Source: Rhizophagus irregularis
Taxonomy: Eukaryota > Glomeromycota > Glomeromycetes > Glomerales > Glomeraceae
Assembly (NCBI RefSeq): GCF_026210795.1
Contig: NC_089438.1
Span: 2,501,501 to 2,565,500 of the forward strand
DNA: 64,000 bases
Direction of reading: 5' to 3'
The position numbers and the translations under genes are program-made. The notes under the pieces are model-generated. The model did not search any database. It was not told where the DNA came from and saw only the letters and a list, made by a program, of their open reading frames with translations. Positions 42,230-53,224 of this stretch are shown piece after piece. Positions within the stretch are counted from its first letter, which is position 1; every line of letters begins with the position of its first letter.

Positions 42230-44640
42230 TTAGTAACTTACGTCCAAAAGTGGCAACCAATCTTTAATCAATATTGTATCATAGTATAATGATTGAGCCA
42301 TTTGATCATGTTGTTTTTGAAGAATTTGTGGTATCAAATACTCTCGCAAAATCTTATCAAGTTCTGGAAAATATTCATCCATTATAGATGGTATTCCTTT
42401 TGTTGGAATTTCATTTTTACATTCACTTAGTATTGCTTTTTTTGATTGTTGATCAAATGTTTTTTGAACTTCTTTAACAACATCAGTTAAACATGAAGAT
42501 CTATTCAATTTATCTTTAATTATTTTGTTCATTACTTCTACCTGTTGTGTGCTTTGAATCCCTGCAGTAAAATTTTGGTTGATAGCGTAACTTGCCCAAC
42601 TACGTTTACAAGGATATAAAACTCTTGTAAGATATTGTTCACAAGCTGGAAATTTGTCGGTAAGTGCTTTCCATTCTATTTCAAACTTTTTATGGCATAA
42701 AAAATTACGCATTGCTAAAAATTTAGCACGAAAAAGTTCAAATTGATCGTGTAATTTTCCTTTAAGTTTTTTTCTTAAATTCAAATCTATATGAAAAATA
42801 CAATGAAAATGCTGTGTTACTGAATAATTTTTTTTTACAGCCGTTATTAAGGCCGGATCAGCATCAAAATATAGGGCTGTTGGTGTTATGTCACATGAAT
42901 TTTTTAATTCTTGTAAAAGCCACGAAAAAGTAACTTCAGTCTCATCTTCTAAAACAGCTGCTGCTACTATTAAACTTTTGAAGTTATTATCAACCACTAT
43001 AATTAGCATCAACAACATATCAAATTGATTAGTTTTTGATGTTGTATCAATAATTACAATATCATGATATCTTTCATAAGCATTTACTTGGTCAGGAGAC
43101 ATCCAAAATAATGAATTTAACCTTCTTTCATCAAGGTCAAAACGCGGCTTTATAATCCATCTTGAATCAATTTCTTTCTTCAAATATAAATCGGTAAGCA
43201 TTTGACATGCATCATTTTTATTAGGTTTTGCTTGTTTTTTAAATTGCTGAATAGCGTTACTTAAATCCTTTTTGTTAATTACTTTATCTGGAAACAAGGC
43301 CACCAGGAGATTGTATTGAGTTGATATGTCCATTTTGCCTTAAATCATTCAAAATTTAACTTTTTCAATCATTTTGTCAGTTAATTTTCGATATTTTGGT
43401 GCTATTTCACCAACAAGTGGGTTCATATCATGATTGTGTTTACCAATTATACTGTTAATCTGAACACCATTTGAAGATTTAGGAAATGCAAGATTAATAT
43501 GCCAAGAGCATCCAATCATTTCAGAATCTCTATCCCTCCTATTTTCCACTAAGATAGTCTTTTGAGTTTCATGTGTTTGGACATGTGAGCATTCATACGT
43601 TCTGCGTCTAGTAATTGTTTTATCATTTGGATCTGGTATACGCCTTTTTTTACGAAGGCAGAATCCTTGTTGTTTTGCATATTTGTCAAGGTATGACTCA
43701 GCAAGTTCCCATGAACTAAATTCTTTTCCTTGATTTAATTCTAATCCGTTTTCTTCTTTACTCTCATACTCACTCTCATATTCACTATCGTCATATTCTT
43801 CTTCATGATGATAATTTTTCAAATGATTTCTTACGGTATTTATACTTTCATTTCCTGTTTGATTTTCGTTATCTGTTCATAATTTTTAAGGAATAGATTA
43901 AAAGAATCATATGAGAAATCAAGTATCAGATTGGGAAAATCAAATAATAAGAACAGAATAACAGGTTAGAATTTTTGATCGTAGTACTCACTATTTTCTT
44001 CCTGATGATCATCCAAATAATTTCCTATAATATCGTTTCCTAGTTGAATTTCGTTATCTGTTCATGATTTTGAGAAACGGATCAGAAAATCATGTAAGAA
44101 ATTAAGTATTGAACAATTCAATAACAGGTTAGATTCGTTGATCATAATACTCACTATCTTTCTGACGGTCTTTCATATGATCTTTTAAAAAATCTACTAA
44201 ACTTTCATTTCCTATTTGGATTTCATTAGCTATCTCATCATTTTTAAGAAACAAGTCAGAAAAATCATATGAGAAATTAAATAGCGGGTTAAAAGTATCA
44301 ACTGAAGAATTATAGTGAGAGTTCGATAAAAGATCAGAATCATTATATGAAGAGTCATAATAAGAGTTAAATAGTGGGTCAGAACTATCATACAAATTAT
44401 TATAAGAAAAGTTTGTATTTAAAACTATATTTTCCATTGTAAGTGACTTTAAAGTTCTGTATTGCAGTTTTATGTAAGTGATATCAGCAAATAGAAACAA
44501 AAGTGATACTAATTTTATTAATTTTATTCGGAAACTAATTCTTTAGAGAAGTGAAACAAGATAAAAGTTTTTTTTAACGAAATCAGAGTGAGAATTTTTG
44601 AAATAGTTCGTAAATACAATAACGATAACAATGCGGTATA

Positions 44641-44797
44641 AGGGCAGTGACATTTATTACGTAATATTTTAGGGGGTGGGAGGGTATTTAAAGGTCATAT
44701 AACATATAAGTATAACGTAAGATTTTTCATATTACATGGGGGTGGGGGAGTATGGGCTTATAGTAAATAGATATTACGTAATAAATGTCACTGCCCT
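44641..44797. mobile_element. Small MITE (AGGGCAGTGACATTTATTAC ends)
   Basis: About 30 bp of near-perfect terminal inverted repeat (AGGGCAGTGACATTTATTAC at both ends) encloses 157 bp with two G-rich GGGGGTGGG stretches. Flanks AACAATGCGG and AACAATAGTA suggest an aged 9-10 bp duplication. Located in the 5' flank of the MULE transposase gene. Confidence 0.8.
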
Positions 44798-45236
44798 AAC
44801 AATAGTACCACAATCAATGTAAACATTATATCATCGCAAAATATTTAATTTTGTTTTTCAGGTGATATCACCTATATTAAAATAAAATTTATTAATAAAA
44901 TTAATAGGTGAAATCACCTAGGTTAAATCACCTATTTAAACTTATTAAATTATAATAAAATCGATAAGTAATATCACCCGAGAGATATCACTCCAGGTGA
45001 AAATTAGTTATAATCTTTTAAAATATTATATATTGAATTTATAATTAATTTTTATTTTATTTTCACTAACGGTAAGTGTTAATTTTGTACTACATTTCAC
45101 AATTTTATATAAATACATAAACAAAAATTTTTTTTTGATGAAATTTCATTTTTTTTTTTCAATGTTTTATTAATTATCTGTCAATAGTATCTTTTTAATT
45201 TTTATTAAACTCAGTATATTATTTTTAATATAAAAC

Positions 45237-45827
45237 TAGTGTTCACCTGTTATTTACGACAACAGTTAATATGTAATTCCGGCCAGAATTAAAAGATCTG
45301 CAAAGAATTTCCTTTTTTGGAAATTTGAGCAACACAATTTTTAATTTTTCTGAAAAGTAACAGAAGACAAAATTTCCTTTTTTGGAAATTTGTGTAACTG
45401 ACAATTTCCTTTTATGGAACCCTGTGTAACCCAAAATTTGTAAATCTTACCACACCACCTCACGTAGTACAGGTGATAATTTTGTCACATAGTCACGTGA
45501 TGGCGGTGGCCTTGTTGTTTATATTTATCTCAGCGACTTAGAAATTTTTTTGCGGTCTGATCTCTATTTGTCACTTGCATAAAATGTCACGCCCTTTATG
45601 CAGTGTAACCAACACTATTAATATTCGTAACACACGAGGTGGTGTGGTAAGATTATTTCCCAAAATTTCAGTTTTTCGCCAGAAATAAAATTTCCTTTTT
45701 GGTTTTATGTAACATTGGCGACGAATAGGAGTAGGGTTACACAATTCAAATGACTTATTTATATGGTTAATCTAAACATAACGCCCAAGTGATTGCAGTG
45801 TTTTTTAATATATAGATAGATTACTAT
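45237..45827. mobile_element. 0.6-kb insertion in the composite element
   Basis: Absent from the intronic copy, where TAATATAAAA and TTACTATATTAT are joined. It starts CTAGTGTTCACCTG and contains several AATTTCCTTTTTTGGAAATT palindromic words plus the nested MITE 45443-45654. The 63-codon ORF at 45243-45434 is made of these words and is not a gene. Confidence 0.65.
45443..45654. mobile_element. MITE with perfect AATCTTACCACACCACCTC ends
   Basis: A perfect 19-bp terminal inverted repeat encloses 212 bp containing TCACGTGA at 45493. Both outer flanks read CCCAAAATTT but diverge beyond, so the exact duplication is unclear. Confidence 0.8.
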
Positions 45828-45872
45828 ATTATATATGTTTATTTTATTAAATAGTAAAATTACTATAAATAT

Positions 45873-46116
45873 TAAGGTTCCTTGTCTAAACCTCTTCAAA
45901 ATCCTACGATTAGTTTCGTCAAAATTTTACTATAGATTTATTATAGTTTTGGCAGAGTTTTGGCAGTTTTGGCATTTATAATAAGTTTCGGCAGTTTCGC
46001 CTTTCTCCAAAGTTTCGCCAGTTTTTTAATATAACTTTAATATAGTTTCAGCAGAATTTCGCTTTTCGGCGAAACGCCATCTTGCCTAAACCCCTAGGTT
46101 TCGGCAAGCAACCTTA
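45873..46116 (-). mobile_element. hAT-like MITE with 8-bp TSD ATAAATAT
   Basis: Inverted copy of the element at 10168-10411, identical in length (244 bp) and very similar in sequence. Perfect ATAAATAT flanks lie at 45865-45872 and 46117-46124. The intronic copy of the host element has the empty site (ACTGTAAATATGTTTTAC, reversed). Confidence 0.93.
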
Positions 46117-46169
46117 ATAAATATGTTTTACTTTAAATATAATTTCAATACTCACCACTTTGGTTATAT

Positions 46170-46640
46170 CAAATTATCTTTTATGCTTAAGTAAGTTTGT
46201 TCAGCAAGTTAAATCTACTTGTATTTTAATTTTCATAAGGCTAAGTATGATATTTATATAGAAAAGCATATTTTTTTTAATGGTAATAACTTTAAAATTT
46301 TTCACTTTTTTGTTTATAACTTCAGAGCGTAATTACACCACTTCAGTCAAATGAAATCGACTTTCTAAATTAATTGAAAGTTGTTCAGCAAGGTCGAAAC
46401 AACTTATATATTAATTTTCATGAGTGTGGGTATAATACTTATGGAGAAAAGTGCATTTTTCATAACGGTACTAACTTCTGAATTTTTTATTTCTCTGTTT
46501 ACAACTTCAGAGCGTAATTAAACCTCTTTGGTCAAATGAAATCGACTTTCTAAATTAATTGAAAATTGTTCAGCAAAGTCGAAACTACCTACATATTAAT
46601 TTTTATGGGTGTAAGTATAATACTTATGGAGAAATTTACA
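46170..46640 (-). repeat. Three units of the ~170-bp repeat family (inverted)
   Basis: ACTTCAGAGCGTAATT blocks at about 46319 and 46503, and a weaker TTGGTTATATC unit near 46160, recur every 180 bp, each followed by TTTCTAAATTAATTGAAA. Confidence 0.8.
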
Positions 46641-47395
46641 TTATTTGTAATAGTATTAATTTCAAATTTTTCTTTTACTGTTTATTAACTTTATTAATTG
46701 AATATTGTTAATCTACTTGTATATTATGTTTAGTTTAGCTTCACAACATATTTAAAATTGGATTTAATAAAATATATTAATTAATAAATATATTTTATAA
46801 ATTAAATGTGTTATAATAAAAATTTAATTAGGTTAGAAGATTGATTTGCTTATTTTTATATAATTTTTAAGGTTAGATATCAACAATGCTTAGTGATTAT
46901 AGTAAAAACCTATGCTTAGAGCTACTAATAAAAAATATTTTTGGGACCTTACCTATATAAGTATTTTCCGGGGTCCTATTTTGCCACAATACTTTCATAA
47001 ATTGTCAGAACTCAGAACATTTATTGCTTGGAATAAAGCTTCAAATTTAATGTAATATCTAGTGTTCTAAACAGATCAGATCAGGTCGGGTAATCTGTCT
47101 TACCTAACATGAAAAAAAATCAGGTCAGATTGGATAACCCGTCTTACCTGACCTGACTTGCTTGACCCATTTGACCTGACATAATATTTCAGGTCAGATG
47201 GGACAAATATGTAAAAAAATGCTGAAATGTTTTTTTTTTGTATTAATTATTAAGAAAAAACATTTTTGGCATTTTTTCATATAATAATATTATTAAAAAA
47301 AACGCTAAAAATGTTTTTTTTGATTAGTTATTAAGAAAAAATGTTTCAGCGTTTTTTTAATAATATTATATGAAAAAATGCCAGAAACATTTTTT

Positions 47396-48602
47396 TAAAG
47401 ATGTTAGCTGTAACTGTAATATTAAGACATAGTGTCATATGTAATAGGTTGCAACCTATCTACATTAAAAAGCAAAAGTTGTAATGCTGTAATTAGGTTG
47501 TAATGCCATAATTAGATCGTAATACTGTAATTAGGTCTTAATGCCGTAACTAATCTGTAATGCCGTAATTCCGAAATTAAGTATGTAATTTCGGCCAGAA
47601 TTATGCACTTAATTTTAGCAGAAATTAACAAATATCCTAAAAAGGAAAGTGATGTTACACAAAATTCCAGTGTCATTCCCACTAAAATCAATTTTTGTGG
47701 AACGGCTATCACCAAAAAAGGAAAGATCTGCATTCCGTTAATTTCGGCCGGAATTATATTTCGGATTTTCGGATTTCGTATTTTAGGAAATATGTGACCG
47801 TATAATTTCAATTTTAAGGGGTAAATAATATCAAAATAATAATAATAATAATTTTTTTTTTGTAAAAAAGTTTATATGTAAATTATGCATAAAATCATCT
47901 AATTATTAAAGATATTAGGCCAAAGAAATAAAATTATTCGTTTCTCATGAAAAAAAATTGCTAAATTTGACCCGGCCGCCCAGAAAAAAAATTTATTTTC
48001 AAAAAAAAATTTAGCCGTTTCCTAGAAGATGATTGGTTGATTTAATAAATTTTTTGCGGTTATAGGTGGAAAAAAAAATTATTTTTTTATGATTATGATT
48101 GGTCAAACCCAAAATCACATGACCAAATAAAATAAATTTTTTTATCTTTTCGTAACATTTACATGACCCGCCCGGTCATAAGAAACGAATAAATTTATTT
48201 ACTTGGCCTTATGCTAATTTAATATAATTTTTTTGAAAAAAACTTAATATTTCCTACCTTCCACCCCCGACCCCTAGGGATTTTAGTTCATTATATAATT
48301 TTTTTCTTTACACGAACGTGTATACAAAATACAAAAAAAAACGTGACCCCCTAAAAATTAAAATTACATGACATATAAACTATTGTAATTTACTTTTATA
48401 ATTCATTACTTTTATTTTAAATTTTTATGCCATTAAAAATTACGACATTACAGCCTAATTATAGCATTACGACCTAATTACAGCATTACGACCCAATTAC
48501 AGCATTACGGCCTAATTACAGTATTATGAAAAGTGTTGTAACTGTAATGCTGTATGCTGTAATATTACGGCATCAGCCAATCAATTACGGCTAACATCTT
48601 TA
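47396..48602. mobile_element. hAT-like element (TAAAGATGTTAGC ends), TSD CATTTTTT
   Basis: TAAAGATGTTAGCTGTAA and, inverted, TAAAGATGTTAGCCGTAA lie between perfect CATTTTTT at 47388-47395 and 48603-48610. The start resembles the Tam3-type hAT terminus. Subterminal zones repeat TAATTAGGTCGTAATGCTG in both orientations. A further inverted-repeat element lies inside (47916-48215). The 1.2-kb element is non-coding; ORFs at 47512-47811 are artefacts of repeats. Confidence 0.92.
47916..48215. mobile_element. Nested inverted-repeat element (TTATTCGTTTCTCATGA)
   Basis: GGCCAAAGAAATAAAATTAT at the left is mirrored by ATAAATTTATTTACTTGGCC at the right, each followed inwards by TTCGTTTCTYATGA and a GGCGGGTC/GGCCGCC block. 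About 300 bp, no ORF, edges approximate. Confidence 0.65.
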
Positions 48603-48686
48603 CATTTTTTTTGATTAGAAAAATGTTTTCAGCGTTTTTTTATATAATATTATTAAAAAAAAATACTGAAAAGATTTTTTTGGTTA

Positions 48687-48858
48687 CAGTCAAACCTTGA
48701 TATAGCGAATCCTTGATATAGTGAATTTTTCAGACAACTATAATAAATTTCCCCTTGCTATAACGAATTAACCAATCAAATCTCTTAAAATCTTTACTAT
48801 AGCCCTATAGTGAAGTTGAGGTCTGGAACCTAGGGTTCGTTATAACAAGGGTTGACTG
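48687..48858. mobile_element. Pogo-like MITE, TA flanked
   Basis: 172 bp with ends CAGTCAAACCTTGATATAGC and, inverted, CAGTCAACCCTTGTTATAAC, and TA on each side (48685-48686, 48859-48860). The ends are related to those of Tigger 1, whose transposase type could mobilise it. Confidence 0.88.
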
Positions 48859-48860
48859 TA

Positions 48861-49177
48861 GTTATTAATAGCTGATCTGCCTAAAATCGGTACTGCATTA
48901 CTAATAAAATTTGGAATAATAGCGATAATAAAAAAAGCATTTTTTGCATCTCACGCGTAAAATAAGTTCACCCATTTTACAAACAGAAATATCATAAATA
49001 CAATATTTTCTTTCATTTTATGGCAAGTCATATTTGCCAAAAAATTTTACAATTATATTTCTGTACTGGTTTTCTTCAACTTTCACTTGTTTTTAATAAT
49101 AAAAATATTTCAACAAAGCTTTTAAAAACAACTTTATAAGCTAAAAATTATAGGTTTTTATTGTAAATAACACAATA
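48861..49177. other. No gene seen
   Basis: Includes GATCTGCCTAAAATCGGTAC, also present at 53981, so it probably belongs to the tail of a hAT-like element. Otherwise featureless. Confidence 0.45.
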
Positions 49178-50160
49178 CACAGGCAATCTCGATAAATTGG
49201 ATCCTTGATAAACCAGATTTGGCACTATTTCAGATTTTTCTTCTGGAACCAAATCATCTATATTAAAACAGTTTTGATATGTCAGACTTTATTAGTAAAA
49301 TCTCGATATTTCATAAATCAGATTTTATTCTAGATCAACTATAGTTAAAAAATCTTGATATGACATATTAATTTTTTCAGAGTCCGAAATAATTATATTA
49401 ATCATTTATTAATTAGGCAAACAATTTTTCTCACTGTTTTTTTTTCAAACTATACTTTAGCATGAGAGAAAACAAAAATACGAATAATAAAAAGAAGAAA
49501 TCTTTAACATTAGCTCAAAAGAAAGAATTCTGCAAAAAACGAAGAGATCAAAAACTTAGTGGTGTTAAATTAGCAGCACAATATGGAATTTCCACTAGCA
49601 CAGTTTCTGATATTTTAAAAAGATCAGAACATTAGCTTTCCATTGATACCACTTTACCAAATGCAAATAATTTTCGTGAAAAATCTAGTGTTTATCCACA
49701 ACTAGAAGAAGTAATGAGCATTTGGGTTGATCAACAAATTTCAAGAAATTTAACTATAAATGGGTCTATTATCCAACAAAAAGCAGTAGAGTGTGCTAAC
49801 TTACTTGATATCACCAACTTTTCAGCATCTGCAAGATGGTTAAGTAACTTTAAACAGAGAAATAATTTGCATATATATAAAAAAAAAGGAGAAGCTGGCA
49901 GTGTTCCTATTGATGAACTTCCACAAATAAGAGCTGAATTACAAGAAATTCTTCAAGTATATGAACTAAAAGATATCTGGAACTGTGATGAAACTGCTCT
50001 TTTTTGGCGTTTAGAACCATCCAAAACAATAGCACATGATCCTGTACTTGGTAAAAAATGTCCTAAAGAACGTGTTAGTATTTTGGCAACTTGTAATGCT
50101 TCTGGTGATGAAAGATTGCCTTTAGTTTTTATTCATAAATATGAAACACCACGTGCATTA

Positions 50161-50616
50161 TTGCCGTTTTCAGAAATGTTGACATTAGAATGTCGATCAT
50201 TTCTATAAATCGAACACACCGAACACACACCGAACACAGTAATTAAAATTAAAAAAAAACAAATTTTCCTTTAAAAAAAGCAAAATTAAAACTTTAGTAA
50301 TATATTTTTAGGTAGTGTGCATAAAAAAATGTATAAAAATTATATTATTTGCATATATGTATTCACTTGTATTTGCTTGTATTTGCCAATGTTCGGTGTG
50401 TTCGGTGTGTTCGTTTGTGTTCAGTGTGTGTTCGGTACAAATTTTCATATTTTCAATTTTATTCATATCTAAAAAGTGACAAAAATAGTTTTTATATAAA
50501 GTTATGCATGAATACTTCAAGTTTGCATAATTTTTTGTATGTGTTCACGGTGTGTTCGGTGTGTTCGGTATAAAATGGTCAAAATTTCAGATTGTCAACA
50601 TTTCTGAAAACGGCAA
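50161..50616. mobile_element. TA-flanked MITE with TTCGGTGTG minisatellite
   Basis: A perfect 24-bp inverted repeat beginning TTGCCGTTTTCAGAAATG bounds 456 bp, with TA at 50159-50160 and 50617-50618. Inside, CGAACACAC/GTGTTCGGT oligomers are repeated on both flanks. It interrupts the Tigger 2 transposase between the first and second catalytic aspartate. Its own small ORFs are repeat artefacts. Confidence 0.92.
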
Positions 50617-50990
50617 TAAAGGGAATTGAAAAAAGATCTCTCACTGTTTGGTATTATTGGAACTCTAAAGCTTGGATGCAAAGGAGTATTTTCAAATAAA
50701 CATTATCTTGAAAGATTAAATTCCAAAATGCTTAGAGAAAATTGGCATATTATTTTACTAATAGATAATGCTAGATGTCATGAATCTGAGAACATCAATA
50801 GTCTTTCAAATATTAAGGTTCATTTTTTTACTACCAAATACAACATCATTTCTTCAACCATTAGATCAAGGCATTATTTATAGTTTAAAAGCACAATATC
50901 GCAAATTGCTATGTCAAAATCGTATTCAAGCTTATGATTTTTATGAAGAGGGAGACCCCATTCCACCCCCAATTGATATTTTTGATTCAA

Positions 50991-51939
50991 TTTATAGTCA
51001 CACATTTGGGACAGTTCATATTTGGTGATTATAAAGAGATGTGACTATATAAAAAATTTCTTATATTAGTATATCATAATTCCGGCCAAAAATTAACATA
51101 ATTTTGGCCAAAATTATACTTAAAACTTTATTGTATCGTAACTCCTCCAATATTAATCGTAGAGAGATGATCTTACCGCCATTCGATTCGTCTTGATGAG
51201 ACGGTTCTAATGGTATAAAATACATCGAAATCCAATCACTAGATTAATTTCCGAAATTAAAAAAATACTAATGGTTTTTGTGTAATAACTCTGCCAATAT
51301 TGATCCTAGAGAGACGATCTTACTACCATTCGATTCGTCTTGATGCGACGAATCTAATGGTATAAAATACATAGAAATCCAATCACTAGATCAATTTCCG
51401 AAATTAAAAAATATTAAATAGTTTTTAAGTAGTAACTCCGTCAATATTGATCATAGAGAGATGAGCTTACCACCATTCGATTCGTCTTGATGAGGCGATT
51501 CCAACGAGCTATTAAACGTCTTTCTACAATCACTAGGTACCGAGATATTTAGCAAAATGTTAAATGGCGCAGTAAACGTAAATCAAGGAATATAATAATG
51601 CCGATGCTTAACATTTTGTTGAATAACTCATCAGCCAGTGATCGTAAAAGGATAAAACTGCCACCATTCGATTCGTCTCAGTGAGACGATTCTAACAAGC
51701 TATGGTACATCTTTGTACGATTATTAGATGCCAAGTTATTTAATATATTCTTTATATAACTGTGATTATAAACGGTTCTTTTTAATATAAGATTTTTGAG
51801 GATAGGTGTGATAGTGACTATAGATAGATTGTGACTATATAGGATAGATTTTAATAATAAAGTGTTTTGAACATTCAACTGGTGTGACTATATAGTAGAA
51901 TGTGACTATAACGGGAGTGACTATAGAGGGAGTTGACTG
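50991..51939. mobile_element. Second pogo-like element (empty-site copy of 19133-33870)
   Basis: Aligns with the left, middle and right parts of the 19133-33870 element, without its retro-arrays and hAT-like element. The right end GGGAGTTGACTG abuts TA at 51940. The left end starts at TTTATAGTCACACATTTGGG, lacking the first 13 terminal bases. It interrupts Tigger 2 just downstream of its third catalytic aspartate. Internal ATTCGATTCGTCT blocks are repeated three to four times. Confidence 0.92.
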
Positions 51940-52629
51940 TATCTAAAAAAACAATTCTTAACAGTTGGGCTAAAGTTGGAATCCTTCCCAATAATAATAT
52001 GGAAGATTCTGAATGTTTAGACAATTCCGATTATGAAGAAGATAATATTGGATATGAATTACAATCATTAATTGATGAGTTAGAATTCATAAATCCTTTA
52101 GCTGTGAATGATTATATTAATATTGATAATAGAGTATCTGCTGAAGAGGAATTATCATTACAAGAAATTGTTGATGTTGTAAAGGGAACAAATGAAAGGG
52201 AAATTGAAGAGGAAGAGGAGCAAGATGAAATCTCTACAATAGTTGCGTTAAATAGCATTGAAAATGTAATTAAATATATTCAACAAAAAGATTTAGAAAT
52301 TGGTAATTTAGAAATGAAAAATTTAATTAAATTGAAAAAAAGGATCTTTTTTGATAATATAAATGAAAAAAGGCAAAGTAAACTAAATGAATATTTTGAT
52401 TTTAATGTATTACAGATAGTTCTTTTATAATAATAAAATTATATTCATTTTTGAATAAAATTTTGAAAATTTTGAACGAAAAATCACGTGATTTCTTGGT
52501 ATTTCAGATTTTTCATATATTTTTATATAAATCCAGTTTGGCGAGATTTTTTTGATATATCGGATGTCTTGATATATCGGATATTTTTACTGGAACCAAC
52601 TGATCTGATTTATTGAGATTGCCTGTGTA

Positions 52630-53224
52630 TATTGCTCAAAAAAAGGAAATTCCGTCTAGTTTCTTTAATTTATACATAATATAATTAATTGTTATATTGT
52701 TATTATTAGAGAATGGGAGGAGTGGGTTAATTATCGAAATGTTTTTAAAGTTTAGTTTGTTAGACCCTATAAAAATTTTTCAGAAAAATGATCATGTGTC
52801 TGAGTTTCTTCGGAATGAAAACTAAAAAAATGATCATTTATAGGAGTTTTTTAATTTTTTTTGTAGAAAGATTTTAAATAGTTTCATTTTCACCGTTGAA
52901 GTAGATTTATTGTCTCTTCTTTTAGTTTAGATTATTTTGTTATTTCTTATAATTATATGTATACTAACTAATTACTGGTAAAATAAAAATAAGAATAAAA
53001 CCATAATTAATTGTTATTGTGGTTTAAGATTTTATTATTTTTTTCTTTTATATATTTTTCTTTAAAAAATTGTACATAATAGAAGAAATTATTAAACTAG
53101 AAGGAATTTATACATTTTCTTTGATTTAAATAAAAACTAGAAAATGGAAACCAGTCGCCGCAAGGTGGACATGCATTATATCACAATGTCGATCACTTGC
53201 CAATCATGATATATGTGATATCAC
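52630..53224. other. No gene seen
   Basis: AT-rich sequence. One block (AAAATGATCATTTATAGGAGTTTTT near 52829) also occurs at 2250, suggesting an old dispersed repeat. No ORF. Confidence 0.5.

Larger units (their letters stand above)
40100..44437 (-). pseudogene. MULE transposase (FAR1 - MULE - SWIM - CCHC), frame-broken
   Basis: Exons on the minus strand: 44155-44437, 43992-44057, 43349-43872, 42242-43333 and 40946 down to 40100. The order is an acidic Asn/Ser/Tyr-rich N-terminus, a FAR1 DNA-binding domain (CLRKKRRIPDP...ECSHVQTH...GCSWHINL...GKHNHD), and the MULE catalytic core. In the 42230-43333 ORF the likely catalytic residues are D96 (IIDTTSK), D157/D159 (YFDADP) and E266 (QQVEVMNK). 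Next are a SWIM zinc motif (CTCLWLINRGIICRH) and a CCHC knuckle (YCKKCHQTGHYAPQC). A 1.3-kb phase-0 intron (GTAAGT at 42241, AG at 40947) precedes the SWIM exon. Lesions: a stop/frameshift between 43333 and 43349, a frameshift near 40440, a TAA near 40287 and a frameshift in an A-run near 40255. Domain completeness implies recent activity, but this copy is dead. Confidence 0.88.
39830..45003 (-). mobile_element. Mutator-like element (MULE) with FAR1-type transposase
   Basis: Imperfect inverted ends rich in GGTGATTTCACC words (39833-40010 and 44870-45003, for example CTCCGAGTAAAGATCACTTA on the left) enclose one minus-strand transposase gene. The uninterrupted host sequence is recognisable in the intronic copy near 41880. 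A 9-11 bp target duplication expected for MULEs is not clear, so the edges are approximate. Confidence 0.75.
37056..46977. mobile_element. Composite hAT-like element, TSD ATTTTGCC
   Basis: Ends AGGACCCCAGAAAATGCTTA and, inverted, AGGACCCCGGAAAATACTTA are bounded by perfect ATTTTGCC at 37048-37055 and 46978-46985. The element's own sequence is about 1.2 kb: 37056-37101, 39713-39829, 45004-45236, 45828-45872 and 46117-46977. The rest is nested: a micro-exon carrying insert, a MULE, a 0.6-kb insert and a MITE. A second copy lies inside the MULE intron (40951-42044) and shows the uninterrupted order. Confidence 0.85.
47065..48686. mobile_element. hAT-like element with AGGTCAG subterminal repeats (partial)
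   Basis: Begins TAGTGTTCTAAAC. Inverted AGGTCAGGT/ACCTGACCTG oligomers and hairpin AAAAATGTTTCAGCGTTTTT units follow, as in the 53225 element. It is split by the element 47396-48602. I cannot place its right end with confidence: the tail may run past the pogo-like MITE to about 48900. Confidence 0.6.
49462..52430 (+). pseudogene. Tigger/CENP-B-like DDE transposase, interrupted
   Basis: The coding pieces are 49462-50160, 50617-50990 and 51942-52430. The first has an HTH (LAAQYGISTSTVSDILKR), an in-frame TAG at about 49633 where a Trp codon is expected, the second HTH (SARWLSNFKQRNNL) and the first aspartate in NCDET. The second piece carries the other aspartates in LIDNARCH and QPLDQG, with a frameshift near 50697 and another near 50825. 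The third is the acidic C-terminal tail. The site of the Tigger 1 intron (after QG-IIYSLK) has no intron here. Confidence 0.9.
49178..52627 (+). mobile_element. Tigger/pogo-type DNA transposon 2
   Basis: Ends CACAGGCAATCTCGATAAAT and, inverted, CACAGGCAATCTCAATAAAT are flanked by TA (49176-49177, 52628-52629). It encodes a transposase of the same family as Tigger 1 but with different termini. Two later elements, 50161-50616 and 50991-51939, are inserted in its gene. Confidence 0.92.
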
